From: Psychrobacter sp. JCM 18903
GTDB taxonomy: Bacteria > Pseudomonadota > Gammaproteobacteria > Pseudomonadales > Moraxellaceae
NCBI RefSeq assembly: GCF_000586475.1
Contig: NZ_BAWJ01000022.1
Span: forward strand, 1-37,617
Length of the DNA: 37,617 nucleotides
Direction of reading: 5' to 3'
The stretch's first letter is position 1. The number at the start of each line of letters is the position of its first letter. The notes under the pieces are model-generated. The model searched no databases. It was given only the letters and a program-made list of their open reading frames with translations, and was not told the origin of the DNA. Shown one piece after another: positions 11,128-21,236 of this stretch. The position numbers and the translations under genes were made by a program.

Positions 11128-11239
11128 CAATTCCTTTTTATTATTGAATCATATCATTTTTAAAATCATAGGATTTGTAAATGCTACGGCTGCTAATGCA
11201 ATAGAAACTCAATGCCGGAAACCTTACATATTAAAAGTT

Positions 11240-12124
11240 TTAGTCTTTTGCAAGTTTGGCAATTAATGCGCTTAATAGCTGATACTCTTTTTGATCAAGC
11301 TGTAAGCGTGAGCCCAGTCGTGACAGCCGCGATGGTAATGACTTCAAGTTTTCGCTATCGGCTAAACCACGTTGAACCATCAGTTCAGTTGTGCGATGAG
11401 TCAGCTGTTGCAATTGCTGCTGGGTAATGGCGGGTTCATCCCATTGCTGACGTAAATGTACATCGAGCATTGGCTGAGTAGTAGTACTCAAAGCAGTATC
11501 TAAACTATCCGCTGTCTGAGTGTGTGATTGCGCGTAGGCAAAAATAAAGCTAGCGATTACTTGCACGGCTGACGCGACATTGAGTACAGGATAAGCAGGG
11601 TTGGCATCGATTTGGATATGATAATCGGCATAAGCCAACTCTTCATTGGTTAATCCACGATCTTCACGCCCAAATAGGATAGCGATATTTGGTTTATTAG
11701 TAGTAGCAGCCGATAGGGTATCAGCGTTGCTATCGCCTTTGCTCGACGCCGACTGTTTATCGATGAAATCAAACATAATCTTAGCAGCTTGCGTGGGTGT
11801 CACGACAGGGCGAGGCAAATGACGACTGCGACTGCTGGCAGCAAATACCAGCTGGCAATCCGCAATAGCAGATTCTAAAGTAGGTGCAATGATGGCTGAT
11901 GATAGCAGCTCGCTGCCACCTGCTGCATGAGACACACTGGTTTCATCAATTGGTAACTTAGGATCGACAACCGTCAAACGAGACAAACCCATTGTGTGCA
12001 TCGCGCGCGCTGCTGAGCCAATATTGGCAGGCAAAGTGGTATTAATCATGACGATTTGAACACAAGACAAATAGTCGCTCACTGTATGGTTGACAGTAGA
12101 TGCTGCTAATATAAGTAGAATCAT
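11240..12124 (-). CDS. trmJ: tRNA (cytidine/uridine-2'-O-)-methyltransferase TrmJ
   Basis: SPOUT-class enzyme that methylates the ribose of residue 32 in several tRNAs using S-adenosylmethionine. Knotted-fold motifs are visible: LPANIGSAARAMHTMGL near residues 32-48, then ILFGREDRGLTNEEL, and YPVLNVASAVQVIAS, which forms the cofactor pocket. The 294 residues include a Ser/Asp-rich insertion (about 128-145) before motif 2 and a helical C-terminus (SRLGSRLQLDQKEYQLLSAL) typical of TrmJ. The ATG at 12124 lies 6 bases after the Hpt gene stop and has no strong ribosome binding site, so coupled translation is likely; a later start is possible because about 20 residues precede the SPOUT core. The gene is intact. 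Confidence 0.92.
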   Translation of the reverse strand: MILLILAASTVNHTVSDYLSCVQIVMINTTLPANIGSAARAMHTMGLSRLTVVDPKLPIDETSVSHAAGGSELLSSAIIAPTLESAIADCQLVFAASSRSRHLPRPVVTPTQAAKIMFDFIDKQSASSKGDSNADTLSAATTNKPNIAILFGREDRGLTNEELAYADYHIQIDANPAYPVLNVASAVQVIASFIFAYAQSHTQTADSLDTALSTTTQPMLDVHLRQQWDEPAITQQQLQQLTHRTTELMVQRGLADSENLKSLPSRLSRLGSRLQLDQKEYQLLSALIAKLAKD

Positions 12125-12130
12125 TACTCA

Positions 12131-12508
12131 TTACAACCCCAGTCTTAGATTGATTTCTTGTTCTGCGCGTTGCAATGCGACGGCGATATTTTCAATCAGT
12201 GCCGCTTGCTCGCTGATAAGACGCTCGCGGCAGCGCTCTTGTAACTGGCTGCTCAAGTTCATTAATTGGGTCGTGCCCAAGTTGGCGCTGGCCCCTTTTA
12301 GCGCATGAGCAACCTCAAAACCATTGGCATTGTCATTTTCTTGCTGAGCGACTCGCAGCGCACTTACTCGCTGCTGACTATCAGTGATATACACTTGTAT
12401 CAAATCAGCAAAGTCTTCTTCTAACAAATCACGCATGTCTTCAAATTGCTCATGATTAATGATTTCTTCAGCTTGGTGAGCCATATTTTTATTTGGGGTT
12501 TCATCCAT
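12131..12508 (-). CDS. Hpt domain phosphotransfer protein
   Basis: A 125-residue single-domain histidine phosphotransfer protein, predicted to be a four-helix bundle. The phosphorylatable His is residue 68 in AHALKGASANLG, the canonical Hpt motif. No kinase or receiver domain is attached, so it should relay phosphate between a hybrid kinase and a response regulator encoded elsewhere. It is directly upstream of trmJ (6-base gap). The 5' side is separated from dnaE by a MITE-like insertion. The gene is intact. Confidence 0.87.
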   Translation of the reverse strand: MDETPNKNMAHQAEEIINHEQFEDMRDLLEEDFADLIQVYITDSQQRVSALRVAQQENDNANGFEVAHALKGASANLGTTQLMNLSSQLQERCRERLISEQAALIENIAVALQRAEQEINLRLGL

Positions 12509-12580
12509 GGTTTTATGTCCAATTCTAAAAGTTAAAGCGGTAAAGGGTTTGTTATAAATACGTCAATGTTCTTCAGGTAT

Positions 12581-12754
12581 TAGGGCGTGTCCTCAATTCA
12601 ATCAATTACTCTGTAAATGGGCTAAACATGGCTAAATTTTGTTAAACATCGTCAAATAGCTTATCAATATCTCGATATTAACGGCGATATCTTCCTTGTT
12701 TGACGGCAATTTATCTCATGTTTATCAACATTTTTAAAATGAGGACACACCCTA
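12581..12754. mobile_element. 174-bp MITE-like non-autonomous element at the 3' end of dnaE
   Basis: Terminal inverted repeats TAGGGCGTGTCCTCA (12581-12595) and TGAGGACACACCCTA (12740-12754) differ at one position. The arms continue as a diverged inverted repeat (TAAACATG..TAAATT..GTCAAA in both arms). There is no open reading frame inside. The ends read TA-GGG and CCC-TA, consistent with insertion at a TA dinucleotide, as for Tc1/mariner-IS630-like elements; the family is inference. The right end overlaps the dnaE TAG stop codon. A solitary matching end lies at 7942-7956. Confidence 0.75.
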
Positions 12755-15700
12755 GCTATAATGGAAATGCAAATTGTCTTCACTAACCATATTCTTTAAT
12801 TGCTGTAAGTTATCATCGTTGGGGTAGATGCGCCAGTGCTCAGATAGCCCTACGTTAGCGATGCCAAATTCCTCATAAATGCTCAGTCCCAGTGGCAGAC
12901 AATTATCATTAATGGAGGTGTCGGTATTGCTCAAAGCATTATTGGCATAACTTTGATTAGCACTATTTTGATTCATGTCATTTTCTAGCGCCAATAAATC
13001 ATTGCCATTTTCATCATATAACTTCCGCCCATCGCAGCATCGTAGCCACTATTGCCATTAAAGCTGCCACTTTGCTCGTCTTGCTCGTTGTCATGAGAGA
13101 GTTTTGGTGCCGGAATAATGCTGGCTTGTGCAGACTTGAGTAACGGTTGCAGTCGCGTCAGCAGATTGATGTCGCTGCCATGAATTTTAATACTGATTTT
13201 TTTCATCCATCTTAGGCGCGCATCGACCATGCTCATGGCACTATCAAGACGGGCAAACAAACGTCCATCACGCTCACGGATGCTGCCTTTGATGATGACG
13301 ACTTCATCGATTTTCAACTGTTCTTTGACACGATTAAAACGCTCAGCGTAGCAGCTGACCTCGAGTCTCGATGTACCATCATCTAAAGTAATCACGTTGC
13401 GATTACCAAAGTTGCAATATCTATGATAAGCCCGAGAAATAGCAGCTGCCGTTGTAGCCAGTATCGGTCAACTTGTCGAGACGCGCACCAGAGGTATAGC
13501 GCTTCAATTCATCCAAGTATTCATTGATTGGATGACCCGTCAAATACAATCCTAACGTGTTCTTTTCTGCTTTTAAACGATGTTTATCACCCCAAATCAG
13601 CTCTGGCGTCATAACCAGTGGCGGCGCGGCGACGACACCATCCATTTCACCAAACAAATCCATCATGCCGATTTCACGGTTCTGACGGTCTTGTTCAGCA
13701 GCTTGTACGGCACTTGGCAGCTGGCTCATTAATGCGCCGCGAATCTCGTACGCTTCATCGGCTGGTAAATCTGGTCGCAGGGTAGCTGCAAAGTCATCAA
13801 AACATCCCGCGTTTATCAGTCCCTCTAAAGTGCGTTTATTGACCTTTTTAATATCAACGCGGCGACAAAAATCATAGAGATCTTTAAACGGACCTTCACG
13901 GCGGCGTGCATCAACGATAGACTCAACCGCACCTTCACCAACGCCTTTAATCGCACCTAAGCCATAAATAATATTGGTCGGTGTATCGGCAACAAAATGC
14001 CATTCACTACGGTTAACGGATGGATTAACCACGGTTAAATCAAAGTTTTCACGGCAATCATTGATAAAGAACACCACGTTATCGGTGTTGTTCATATCGG
14101 AAGTTAATACCGCCGCCATAAATTCAGCAGGGTAGTATTGTTTGAGATAAGCGGTCTGATAAGCGAGCACGCCATAAGCGGCGGAATGTGAGCGGTTAAA
14201 ACCGTAACCGGCAAACTTCTCCATCAAGTCAAACACGCCGCCTGACGTTGCTTCATCAATACCTTGCTCTGTTGCACCAGTAATAAAGATATCGCGCTGC
14301 TTAGCCATTTCTTCAGGTTTCTTTTTACCCATGGCTCGGCGTAGCATATCTGCACCGCCCAAGCTATAGCCTGCCATCACCTGCGAGATTTGCATGACCT
14401 GTTCTTGATAAACAATAACGCCATTGGTATTTTCTAAAATCGGCTCAAGATTGGGATGATCATAAATCACTTCCTCGCGACCGTGCTTACGGTCGATATA
14501 CATCTCTACCATGCCCGCATCGAGCGGACCGGGACGATAAAGCGCACACATGGCGATCACATCTTCGATGTTGGTCGGTTGTAATTTCGCCAGATACTTT
14601 TTCATGCCCATACTTTCTAGCTGAAAAACGGCAGTGGTCTTGGCATCTTGCAAGAGCTTGTAGGCTTTTTTATCATCTAATGGTAGGTCTTCTAACACCA
14701 ACGCATCTTTGCCTTCTTTTGCACGGCGCAGGTTGATATTTCTGACAGCAGCATCAATCACCGTCAAGTTACGTAGACCCAAAAAGTCAAATTTTACTAG
14801 CCCAACGGCTTCAACGTCATCCTTATCAAATTGGCTGACACGGTGACCTTCATCATCACAATAAATCGCGCTAAAATCTGTGATTCTGTGCGGCGCAATC
14901 AATACGCCACCAGCATGTTTACCCACGTTCCGGCAAATGCTTCAAGCTTAATCGCCATCTCCCACACTTCAGTGGCATCTTCATAATCCATGTTATCAGG
15001 ATTGGAGATTAAGTCTTTGAGCTGCGGCTCTTGCTCAAGCGCTTGACTGAGGGTGATACCCGGTGTTTTAGGTATCAGTTTCGACATTTTACTGGCAAGG
15101 AAGTAGGATTTACTTTGTGCACGTGCCACATCTCGAACTACCGCTTTTGCTGCCATCGTACCAAAGGTAATGATTTGCGAGACCGCTTCACGACCATAGG
15201 TTTGCGCGACATAATCAATAACGCGGTCGCGACCTTCAATACAGAAGTCAATATCGAAATCGGGCATGGACACACGCTCAGGTTTAAAAAGCGCTCAAAC
15301 AATAAGTCGTAATGAATAGGGTCGAGGTCGGTAATATTGAGCGAATAAGCAACGAGCGAGCCTGCACCAGAACCACGACCAGGACCGACTGGTACGCCAT
15401 TGGCTTTTGCCCAGCGGATAAAGTCCATGACGATGAGGAAGTAACCAGGAAAGCCCATTGAAAGAATAACCTTTAGCTCATACTCTAAGCGGTCATCATA
15501 TCTTTGGCGAAAGTCGCTCCAATTATCGCTACGTTTCTCGATCGGGAATAGTTTATCTAGTCGATTATTAAGCCACGGATTGATTCTGCACGGAAAAACG
15601 ATTCAATCGTCTCACCTTCAGGCACAGGAAAGTCAGGCAGGACATTGATACCAAGCGTCAACGTCACATTACAGCGGCTTGCTAAGTGCAAAGTATTGTC

Positions 15701-16456
15701 GATAACCTGCGGAATATCAGCAAATAGCTGCTGCATTTGCGCTTGGGTTTTAAGATATTGCGCATCGGAATAAGTCTGCGGGCGATTTTGGTCGGCAAGT
15801 ACGTAGGAGCCTGCGATACAAACCCGCGCTTCGTGAGCATCGAAATCATCCTGCTCTAAAAACCGCACATCATTATGAGCAATGATAGGAATATGATGCT
15901 TAGCACCAGAGTGAATAGCCGCTTTAATAAAGGCGTCTTCACCTGAGCGATTGGTACGCTTAATCGCAAAATATAAGCGATCAGCAAATTGCGCTTGCCA
16001 TTCTATTAGCAGCTCATCGGCTTTTTCTGGCATCGAGCCAACCAGTGCCTGACCGACATCTGATTTTTCAGTAAATAAAACAATCACGCCTGCCGCATGC
16101 GCTAGAATATGACTGCGCTTGACGACTGGCACACCATGATTGGCATCGTCGGCGCGCCCTTCGGTAAAGCCAAGTGATACGATACGAGTGATGTTTTGAT
16201 AGCCCTCGTTGTCCATCGCGAGTAGGGTGAGCCGTGTGTCTTCATTTTCCATGATGACTTCACTGCCGATAATGGGCTTGATACCCGCACCTAGGCAGGC
16301 ACGATAAAACTTCACCGTGGCATACAAATTGGACAAATCGGTCAATGCCAACGCGCGCTGATTGTCAGCCGCAGCAGCTTTTACCAGCGGTTTGATACGC
16401 ACGATAGAATCGGTGATTGAATATTCGCTGTGGATGCCAAGGTGTACAAATGCCAT
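12752..16456 (-). CDS. dnaE: DNA polymerase III alpha subunit (six frameshifts in this sequence)
   Basis: Catalytic subunit of the replicative polymerase, about 1236 residues when reconstructed. Order: PHP domain from residue 1 ([16 protein letters not shown]); polymerase core with [14 protein letters not shown], the catalytic aspartates in [20 protein letters not shown] and [19 protein letters not shown]; tandem helix-hairpin-helix ([15 protein letters not shown]); OB fold ([18 protein letters not shown]); short C-terminal tau-binding region. Frames are rejoined by adding single bases near 15568 (TTAATAATC), 15281 (AACCTGAG to AACCCTGAG), 14932 (GCCGGAAC to GCCCGGAAC), 13430 (GGGCTTATC to GGGCCTTATC), 13409 (ACTTTGG to ACTTTTGG) and 13017. 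DnaE is essential, so these must be errors in the sequence. The stop codon TAG lies on the border of the MITE. Confidence 0.93.
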
Positions 16457-16809
16457 AGAAGACTCTTACTAGTACGATCAAAAGCAATAAGCTATCGATA
16501 AAATAAAGGATGTGTATCCGTTATTTATATGGATGTTCAAAGGTAAATAAGACCTCGATAGCCATGTTGATACGTTTTAAATGGGGTCGTCAATAATAGC
16601 ATTATTTGCCGTAGACAGCCACTGATTCAAAGGGTTTAATCTGAGTGAGAGGATTTGTTTTTCTTATTTATAAAGGTGAGATTTTGCTGTGTTTTGTCTT
16701 AATAGTTGGTAGCATAAACATTTGTCCTTAAGTTATTGCGAAACAAAGCCCATTTGACGCCTTATTTCACACAATAATGTTCATGTAATCAAATAAAGAC
16801 GATAATATT
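16457..16809. other. Divergent intergenic region between dnaE and the Mrr-like gene
   Basis: About 350 bases, A+T rich, with no credible open reading frame. It must contain the dnaE promoter (minus strand) and that of the Mrr-like gene (plus strand), but no pair of hexamers with good spacing stands out on either strand. The sequence just before the dnaE ATG has only a weak ribosome binding site. Confidence 0.5.
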
Positions 16810-17938
16810 ATGAGTAACATTACGAAGCTGCCCGCATTTGGTGACATGTTAAATGCGGGTATACAAACCATAAAAAATTTGAGTACGCGGAATACCGTTG
16901 GTCGCACGGTATTTTATAGAGAGTTTGAAAAGTTAGCACAAATTGTCAATGATCATAAAGAAATCAATTACATGAGTAATTATGATATACGCCATGAGTG
17001 TCATAACGGCTCACCTTGTTATGATGACATCGTTGATCTAATTTTATTGTGCTTGTCCGCGATGGGGCTGGTCAAAGAAGACAAGTTCAGCTTAGTACCC
17101 AATTTAAATCAGAATTTTGCTAATTTTATTACTTTTGATGAAAAAGTAACGCCTAAAAACATCATACGTTTAGACCCGTTTGGCAAAGTCTATTTTTGGT
17201 TAGCAGGAAACAATTTTACTCAATACATTAACGAAGGCATTCCAAATAGTGATTATATTGCTAACTTGACCCGTTTTGATAATAAAGCCTTTGCTGATCT
17301 GCAAAAAGTCAATATTGTGGCTTATGGTAAAAACGGCGATGCACTTATTAATCATTTGATAGAAGGAACTCAGCGCCGAACGTCTATGTTTATGAATAAT
17401 TATGCAGATGCTACTGTGGGGAATGATTTTGTCAAGGTAACGCCTGATATGATTATGGCACAGCTTGAAAGCTTGTCACCTCTGTAATTTGAGTGGTTTT
17501 GTCTAAAAATGATTGAACGATCTTTAGAGATTGAAAGTCCTGAGAGTAATTTGACCTCGCGTCATACTGGACGCTCGAATGACAATGGCATTGATGGGCT
17601 GATTATTCAGGATTTCCCAGATGGTGAGGTGCATAACTATTATATTCAAGCCAAACTATATAGTGCCGGTAATAATATATCTAATGGCGATTTGAGAAAC
17701 TTCATAGGGCTTATCCACCACAAAAAACTAATCATCATGCTTGTTTATTACCACGACAAGCTTTACCAAGCCTGCGCAGGAATATGCCAATGCAACGGAT
17801 TCGCACAGTTTGATACTCATCGATCAAATGAATCTCATAGAGCTTATGATGCAACATAAGGTGGGTCTAAAAGAGGTTAATGCCAGACCGAAATTGTTAT
17901 TAGACAATGACTTCTTCAACAAGATCAAGTTGTATTGA
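16810..17938 (+). pseudogene. Mrr-like (PD-(D/E)XK) restriction endonuclease, broken by nonsense codon and frameshifts
   Basis: One gene in three pieces. The N-terminal 225 residues (from MSNITKLPAFGDMLNAG) match no family I recognise and do not look like the Mrr_N winged helix. After an in-frame TAA at 17485-17487 the same frame continues FEWFCLKMIERSLEI, the usual start of an Mrr catalytic domain (PLEFEWF with Glu in place of the stop), then TGRSNDNGIDGLI, YIQAKLY, GDLRNFIGL, and after the frame is repaired FITTTSFTKPAQEYA and LILIDQMNLIELMMQHKVGL. Asp of GIDG and Gln-x-Lys of QAK are the expected catalytic residues. The repairs are one A in the run at 17722-17727 and one G near 17740. The reconstructed length is about 376 residues. 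The TAA is a substitution, so unlike the deletions it suggests a real loss of function. Confidence 0.72.
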
Positions 17939-17980
17939 TTGAATAATGACTCTTAAATAATATTTTAATGTTTATTAATA

Positions 17981-18024
17981 CGATTAAAGCCCTCTAAATC
18001 ATAGTGGTTTAGAGACTTTAATCG
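17981..18024. repeat. Inverted repeat between Mrr-like gene and symporter gene
   Basis: CGATTAAAG (17981-17989) pairs perfectly with CTTTAATCG (18016-18024), and CTCTAAA (17992-17998) pairs with TTTAGAG (18008-18014) inside it. It lies between two convergent genes and may terminate transcription, but neither side has a T-run. It could be a factor-assisted terminator or mRNA-stabilising hairpin. Confidence 0.55.
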
Positions 18025-18068
18025 TCTGGGAAAGAAGGTTGTGTTTAGGGAGATCATATCATTGCTGT

Positions 18069-19517
18069 TTAGCGCTTATCATATTTATCACTATACTCTA
18101 TCCAAAAGTCTGCATTTTCAACGCCTGCTTTTCTAGGGTCAAAGATAGGGTCAAGTCCCAGCTTCATTTGCTCATCGTAGTCTTTTAATACTTTGAGAGC
18201 TGTTTTACTGAGTAATACGATAGCGATAAAGTTGAGGTAACACATACTACCAAAGCCAATATCACCTAATGCCCACATGACACCGACTGATTGCATACTG
18301 CCAGTGAAACAAATGATTAAAAATACCACTTTTAATATCGGCTTTAGCACCGGATAGCGTAACTTACTATCTAAATAGACAAGCGTGGTTTCAGCGATAT
18401 AGTAATAAGCAATCAAGCAAGTAAAAGCAAATAAGAAGATAGCAATAGCGACAAAACCGCTACCATATTGGCTAAATACTGTCGATACAGCGGCTTGGGT
18501 AAATGCGGTTCCAGCTTCAATGCCTGGCATGTTTTCAACTAGCACCAATCCTTCTGCTGGAATTACGTTATACATGCCAGTAGACAAGATCATGAGCGCA
18601 GTTGCAGTACAGACGAGAACCGTATCAACATAGATAGAAAAGCTCTGTACCAAGCCTTGTTTGGCAGGATGAGACACTTCTGCGGCAGCCGAGCTGAAAG
18701 TGGCTTCGCCTGCACCAGCGACGTTTGAAAAGACTGCGCGGCGTACACCCCAAGAAATCGCTAGACCAACAATACCACCAAATACTGCATCCATGCCAAA
18801 GGCACTTTTGAAAATGAGCGTGAACATGGCAGGTAAGTTTGAAGCATTAAAGCCTAAAACAATGACCATAAGCAAAATATAGCCGATTGCCATAAAGGGC
18901 ACAACTGTGCCCGCAAAGCTGGCAATACGTTTGACACCGCCAAAGATAATAAAGGCCAATAGAGCAATGATAATGCTCCCTGTGATGATGGGCGGAATAT
19001 TAAAGGCGGTATTAAAAGAGTCGGCGATGGTATTGGCTTGTACGCCTGGCACCAAAACGCCGTAAGAAAGACAGGTCACCGCTGCTACTACAATAGCGAA
19101 CGGTTTCATCTTTAGGCCGCGCTCAATGTAGAAAGGGGAGCCGCCGCGATATTGACCATCAACGTCATGCTTATATACCTGCGCAAGGGTTGACTCGATA
19201 AAGGCACTGGCACCGCCAAGCAAGCCCATAACGATCATCCAAAATACCGCTCCTGGACCACCAGCTGCAATAGCGGTGGCCACACCTGCGATATTACCAA
19301 CCCCAATACGACCAGACAACGCCATACAAAAGGCTTGGAATGAGCTGATACCTTGGGTTGAGGTTTGCTTATCAAATAAGAGCCTAACCATCTCTTTAAG
19401 ATAGCGGAACTGTACACCGCGAGTCACAACGGTAAAATAAATGCCGACACCAAGTGCCAAATAAACTAAAGCATCGCTCCATATATAGCCGACGATAGTA
19501 TTAATAATCGCTTCCAT
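18069..19517 (-). CDS. AGCS family amino acid:sodium symporter
   Basis: Inner-membrane alanine/glycine:cation symporter, 482 residues, intact, with about 11 hydrophobic helices. Family features: FQAFCMALSGRIGVGNIAGV near residue 60, GGPGAVFWMIVMGLLGG, RGGSPFYIERGL, and AISWGVRRAVFSNVAGAGEA, which is the conserved mid-protein signature. Known members carry alanine, glycine or related small amino acids with Na+. The gene is the last of a five-gene minus-strand series for hydroxyproline breakdown, 104 bases after the aldehyde dehydrogenase. Uptake of hydroxyproline or proline is therefore a reasonable inference, but it is unusual for this family and unproven. ATG 19517 follows GGGAAGTAAGG. Confidence 0.93.
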   Translation of the reverse strand: MEAIINTIVGYIWSDALVYLALGVGIYFTVVTRGVQFRYLKEMVRLLFDKQTSTQGISSFQAFCMALSGRIGVGNIAGVATAIAAGGPGAVFWMIVMGLLGGASAFIESTLAQVYKHDVDGQYRGGSPFYIERGLKMKPFAIVVAAVTCLSYGVLVPGVQANTIADSFNTAFNIPPIITGSIIIALLAFIIFGGVKRIASFAGTVVPFMAIGYILLMVIVLGFNASNLPAMFTLIFKSAFGMDAVFGGIVGLAISWGVRRAVFSNVAGAGEATFSSAAAEVSHPAKQGLVQSFSIYVDTVLVCTATALMILSTGMYNVIPAEGLVLVENMPGIEAGTAFTQAAVSTVFSQYGSGFVAIAIFLFAFTCLIAYYYIAETTLVYLDSKLRYPVLKPILKVVFLIICFTGSMQSVGVMWALGDIGFGSMCYLNFIAIVLLSKTALKVLKDYDEQMKLGLDPIFDPRKAGVENADFWIEYSDKYDKR

Positions 19518-19621
19518 GACCTTACTTCCCTGTAAGTATGTGACTAAAGGCTTAAATCAACTAAGCTGCTGTTTTTATTAGTGAATACGGTTATATAACC
19601 TGTGCCTATTGAGTAAGTATG

Positions 19622-21131
19622 CTAATTGACCACCCAGATGGTTTTAGTCTGTGTGTATTGTTCTAAAGCCTCTAAACCATTATCGCGACCGCCAAATCCT
19701 GATTGCTTATAACCGCCAAATGGCGTTGTGATATCACCTTCTGAAAACCCATTGATTGAGACGGTGCCTGCTTTAATAGACGATGCCACACGATAAGCAC
19801 GCTTGATGTTCTGGGTATAAAAAGAAGCAGCGAGTCCATAGTTGGTCTCATTGGCTAATTTGATGGCTTCTTCTTCCGTCTCAAAGCTCGTCACCGCAAG
19901 CAAAGGACCAAATACTTCTTCTTTGAATAAAGTCATATCGGCACTGACATTGTCAAATATAGTCGGCTCGACATACCAGCCACTACCTAAGTCTGTGTGG
20001 ATATTGCCACCTGCGACAATCGTTGCACCTTCCTCTTTTGCAGTCTGTAAGTAATGACAAACCTTATCGAAGTGTGCTTTTTCAATCATAGGACCAATGG
20101 CAGTGTCAGGGTCGTAAGGTGAGCCAACATTCCAATCTTTTAGACCATTTTTTAGCTGCTCAAGTAGCACTTGTTTTTGGCTACTATGTACCAGCAGACG
20201 TGAACCACAGCTACAGTTTTCACTCATATTCCAAAATGCGGCTGATAAGATATCGTTAATGGCAGCGTCATCGAGTACAGCGTCGTCAAAGACTATTTGC
20301 GGGCTTTTACCGCCGCATTCTAAGACGATTTCTTTTAGATTACTTTGTGCTGAGTATTGTAAAAACAGACGTCCGACCTCAGTTGAGCCAGTGAAAGACA
20401 CCATGTCAACATCCATATGTTGACCAAGCGCCGCGCCGACATTTTCACCAAGACCGCAGACCATTTGCAGCGCTTCTCTTGGCACGCCAGCCTCATAGGC
20501 AAGCTTGGTTAGGCGGTAGGCAGATAATGAGGTCAGCTCAGCTGGTTTAACAATGACGGAGTTGCCCATAATCAGAGCAGGGGCGACTTTCCACGCGTAC
20601 ATTTGGGCTGGGAAATTCCAAGGCAATACGGCACCAACGACACCAATAGGCTCTTGGACAATAAGCCTAAAGCTGCGCTACCAGTTGGCGCGACTTTACC
20701 AAATATCTTATCAGCCGCTTCGGCATACCACTCGAACGTCTCAATAGTCGCTGGCATGTCAGTGTTTAAACATTCAGTAATTGGTTTACCTGCATCTACA
20801 CAATCTAGGGCGGCAAGTTCTTCAGAATGCTCATGCATCAGGCACACCAGCGCTGCATAACAGACTTACGCTCTGCTGGAGCCAGGCGACGCCATTCACC
20901 ATTTTCAAAACTATCGCGGGCTATTTGCACGGCAATATCGACATCACCGCTAGTACCAGAGGCAATCTGACCGATAACGCTATTATCAATAGGCGTGTAA
21001 TTGTCCAAAGTAGCGTCTGATAAATGATCAGCCGCTATTAAGTGACCAGCCCAGAGCTGTTGCTGTTTTGCTTTCTCAAATACTTGTTTTTTAGAGATTT
21101 TTTCTTTAGTAGCTTGCTCTTTAGTGCTCAT
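19622..21131 (-). CDS. Aldehyde dehydrogenase family protein, probable 2-oxoglutarate-semialdehyde dehydrogenase (two frameshifts)
   Basis: NAD(P)-dependent aldehyde dehydrogenase, about 503 residues after repair. Seen: PWNFPAQMYAWKVAPALIMG, FTGSTEVGR (cofactor loop), catalytic Glu in LECGGKSPQ, and nucleophilic Cys in the motif ENCSCGSRLLV, then PFGGYKQSGFGGRDNG. It resembles PuuC-type and hydroxyproline-cluster enzymes. The frame is broken near 20852 (ATGCAGCGCTGG needs one base to give an ALVCLMHEHSEEL helix) and at 20665 (GGCTTATTG becomes GGCCTTATTG, restoring LIVQEPIGVVGAVLPWNFP). In this cluster it would oxidise 2-oxoglutarate semialdehyde to 2-oxoglutarate, the last step of hydroxyproline breakdown. 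Substrate is inferred from neighbours only. Confidence 0.85.
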
Positions 21132-21236
21132 TTTTCTAATCCTTATTTGCTAATTTCGATGCCATAGATTCAAAGTTTGATTGCGGCATCAAATATAGCG
21201 TTGGTTATCCTTAACGTTGTTTTACTAAGCTGAGTA

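Noticed and set aside
12985..15458. Several separate polymerase-fragment genes or programmed frameshifting in dnaE
   Set aside because: Six independent breaks with single-base repairs and no slippery-site or pseudoknot pattern common to them; error is simpler.
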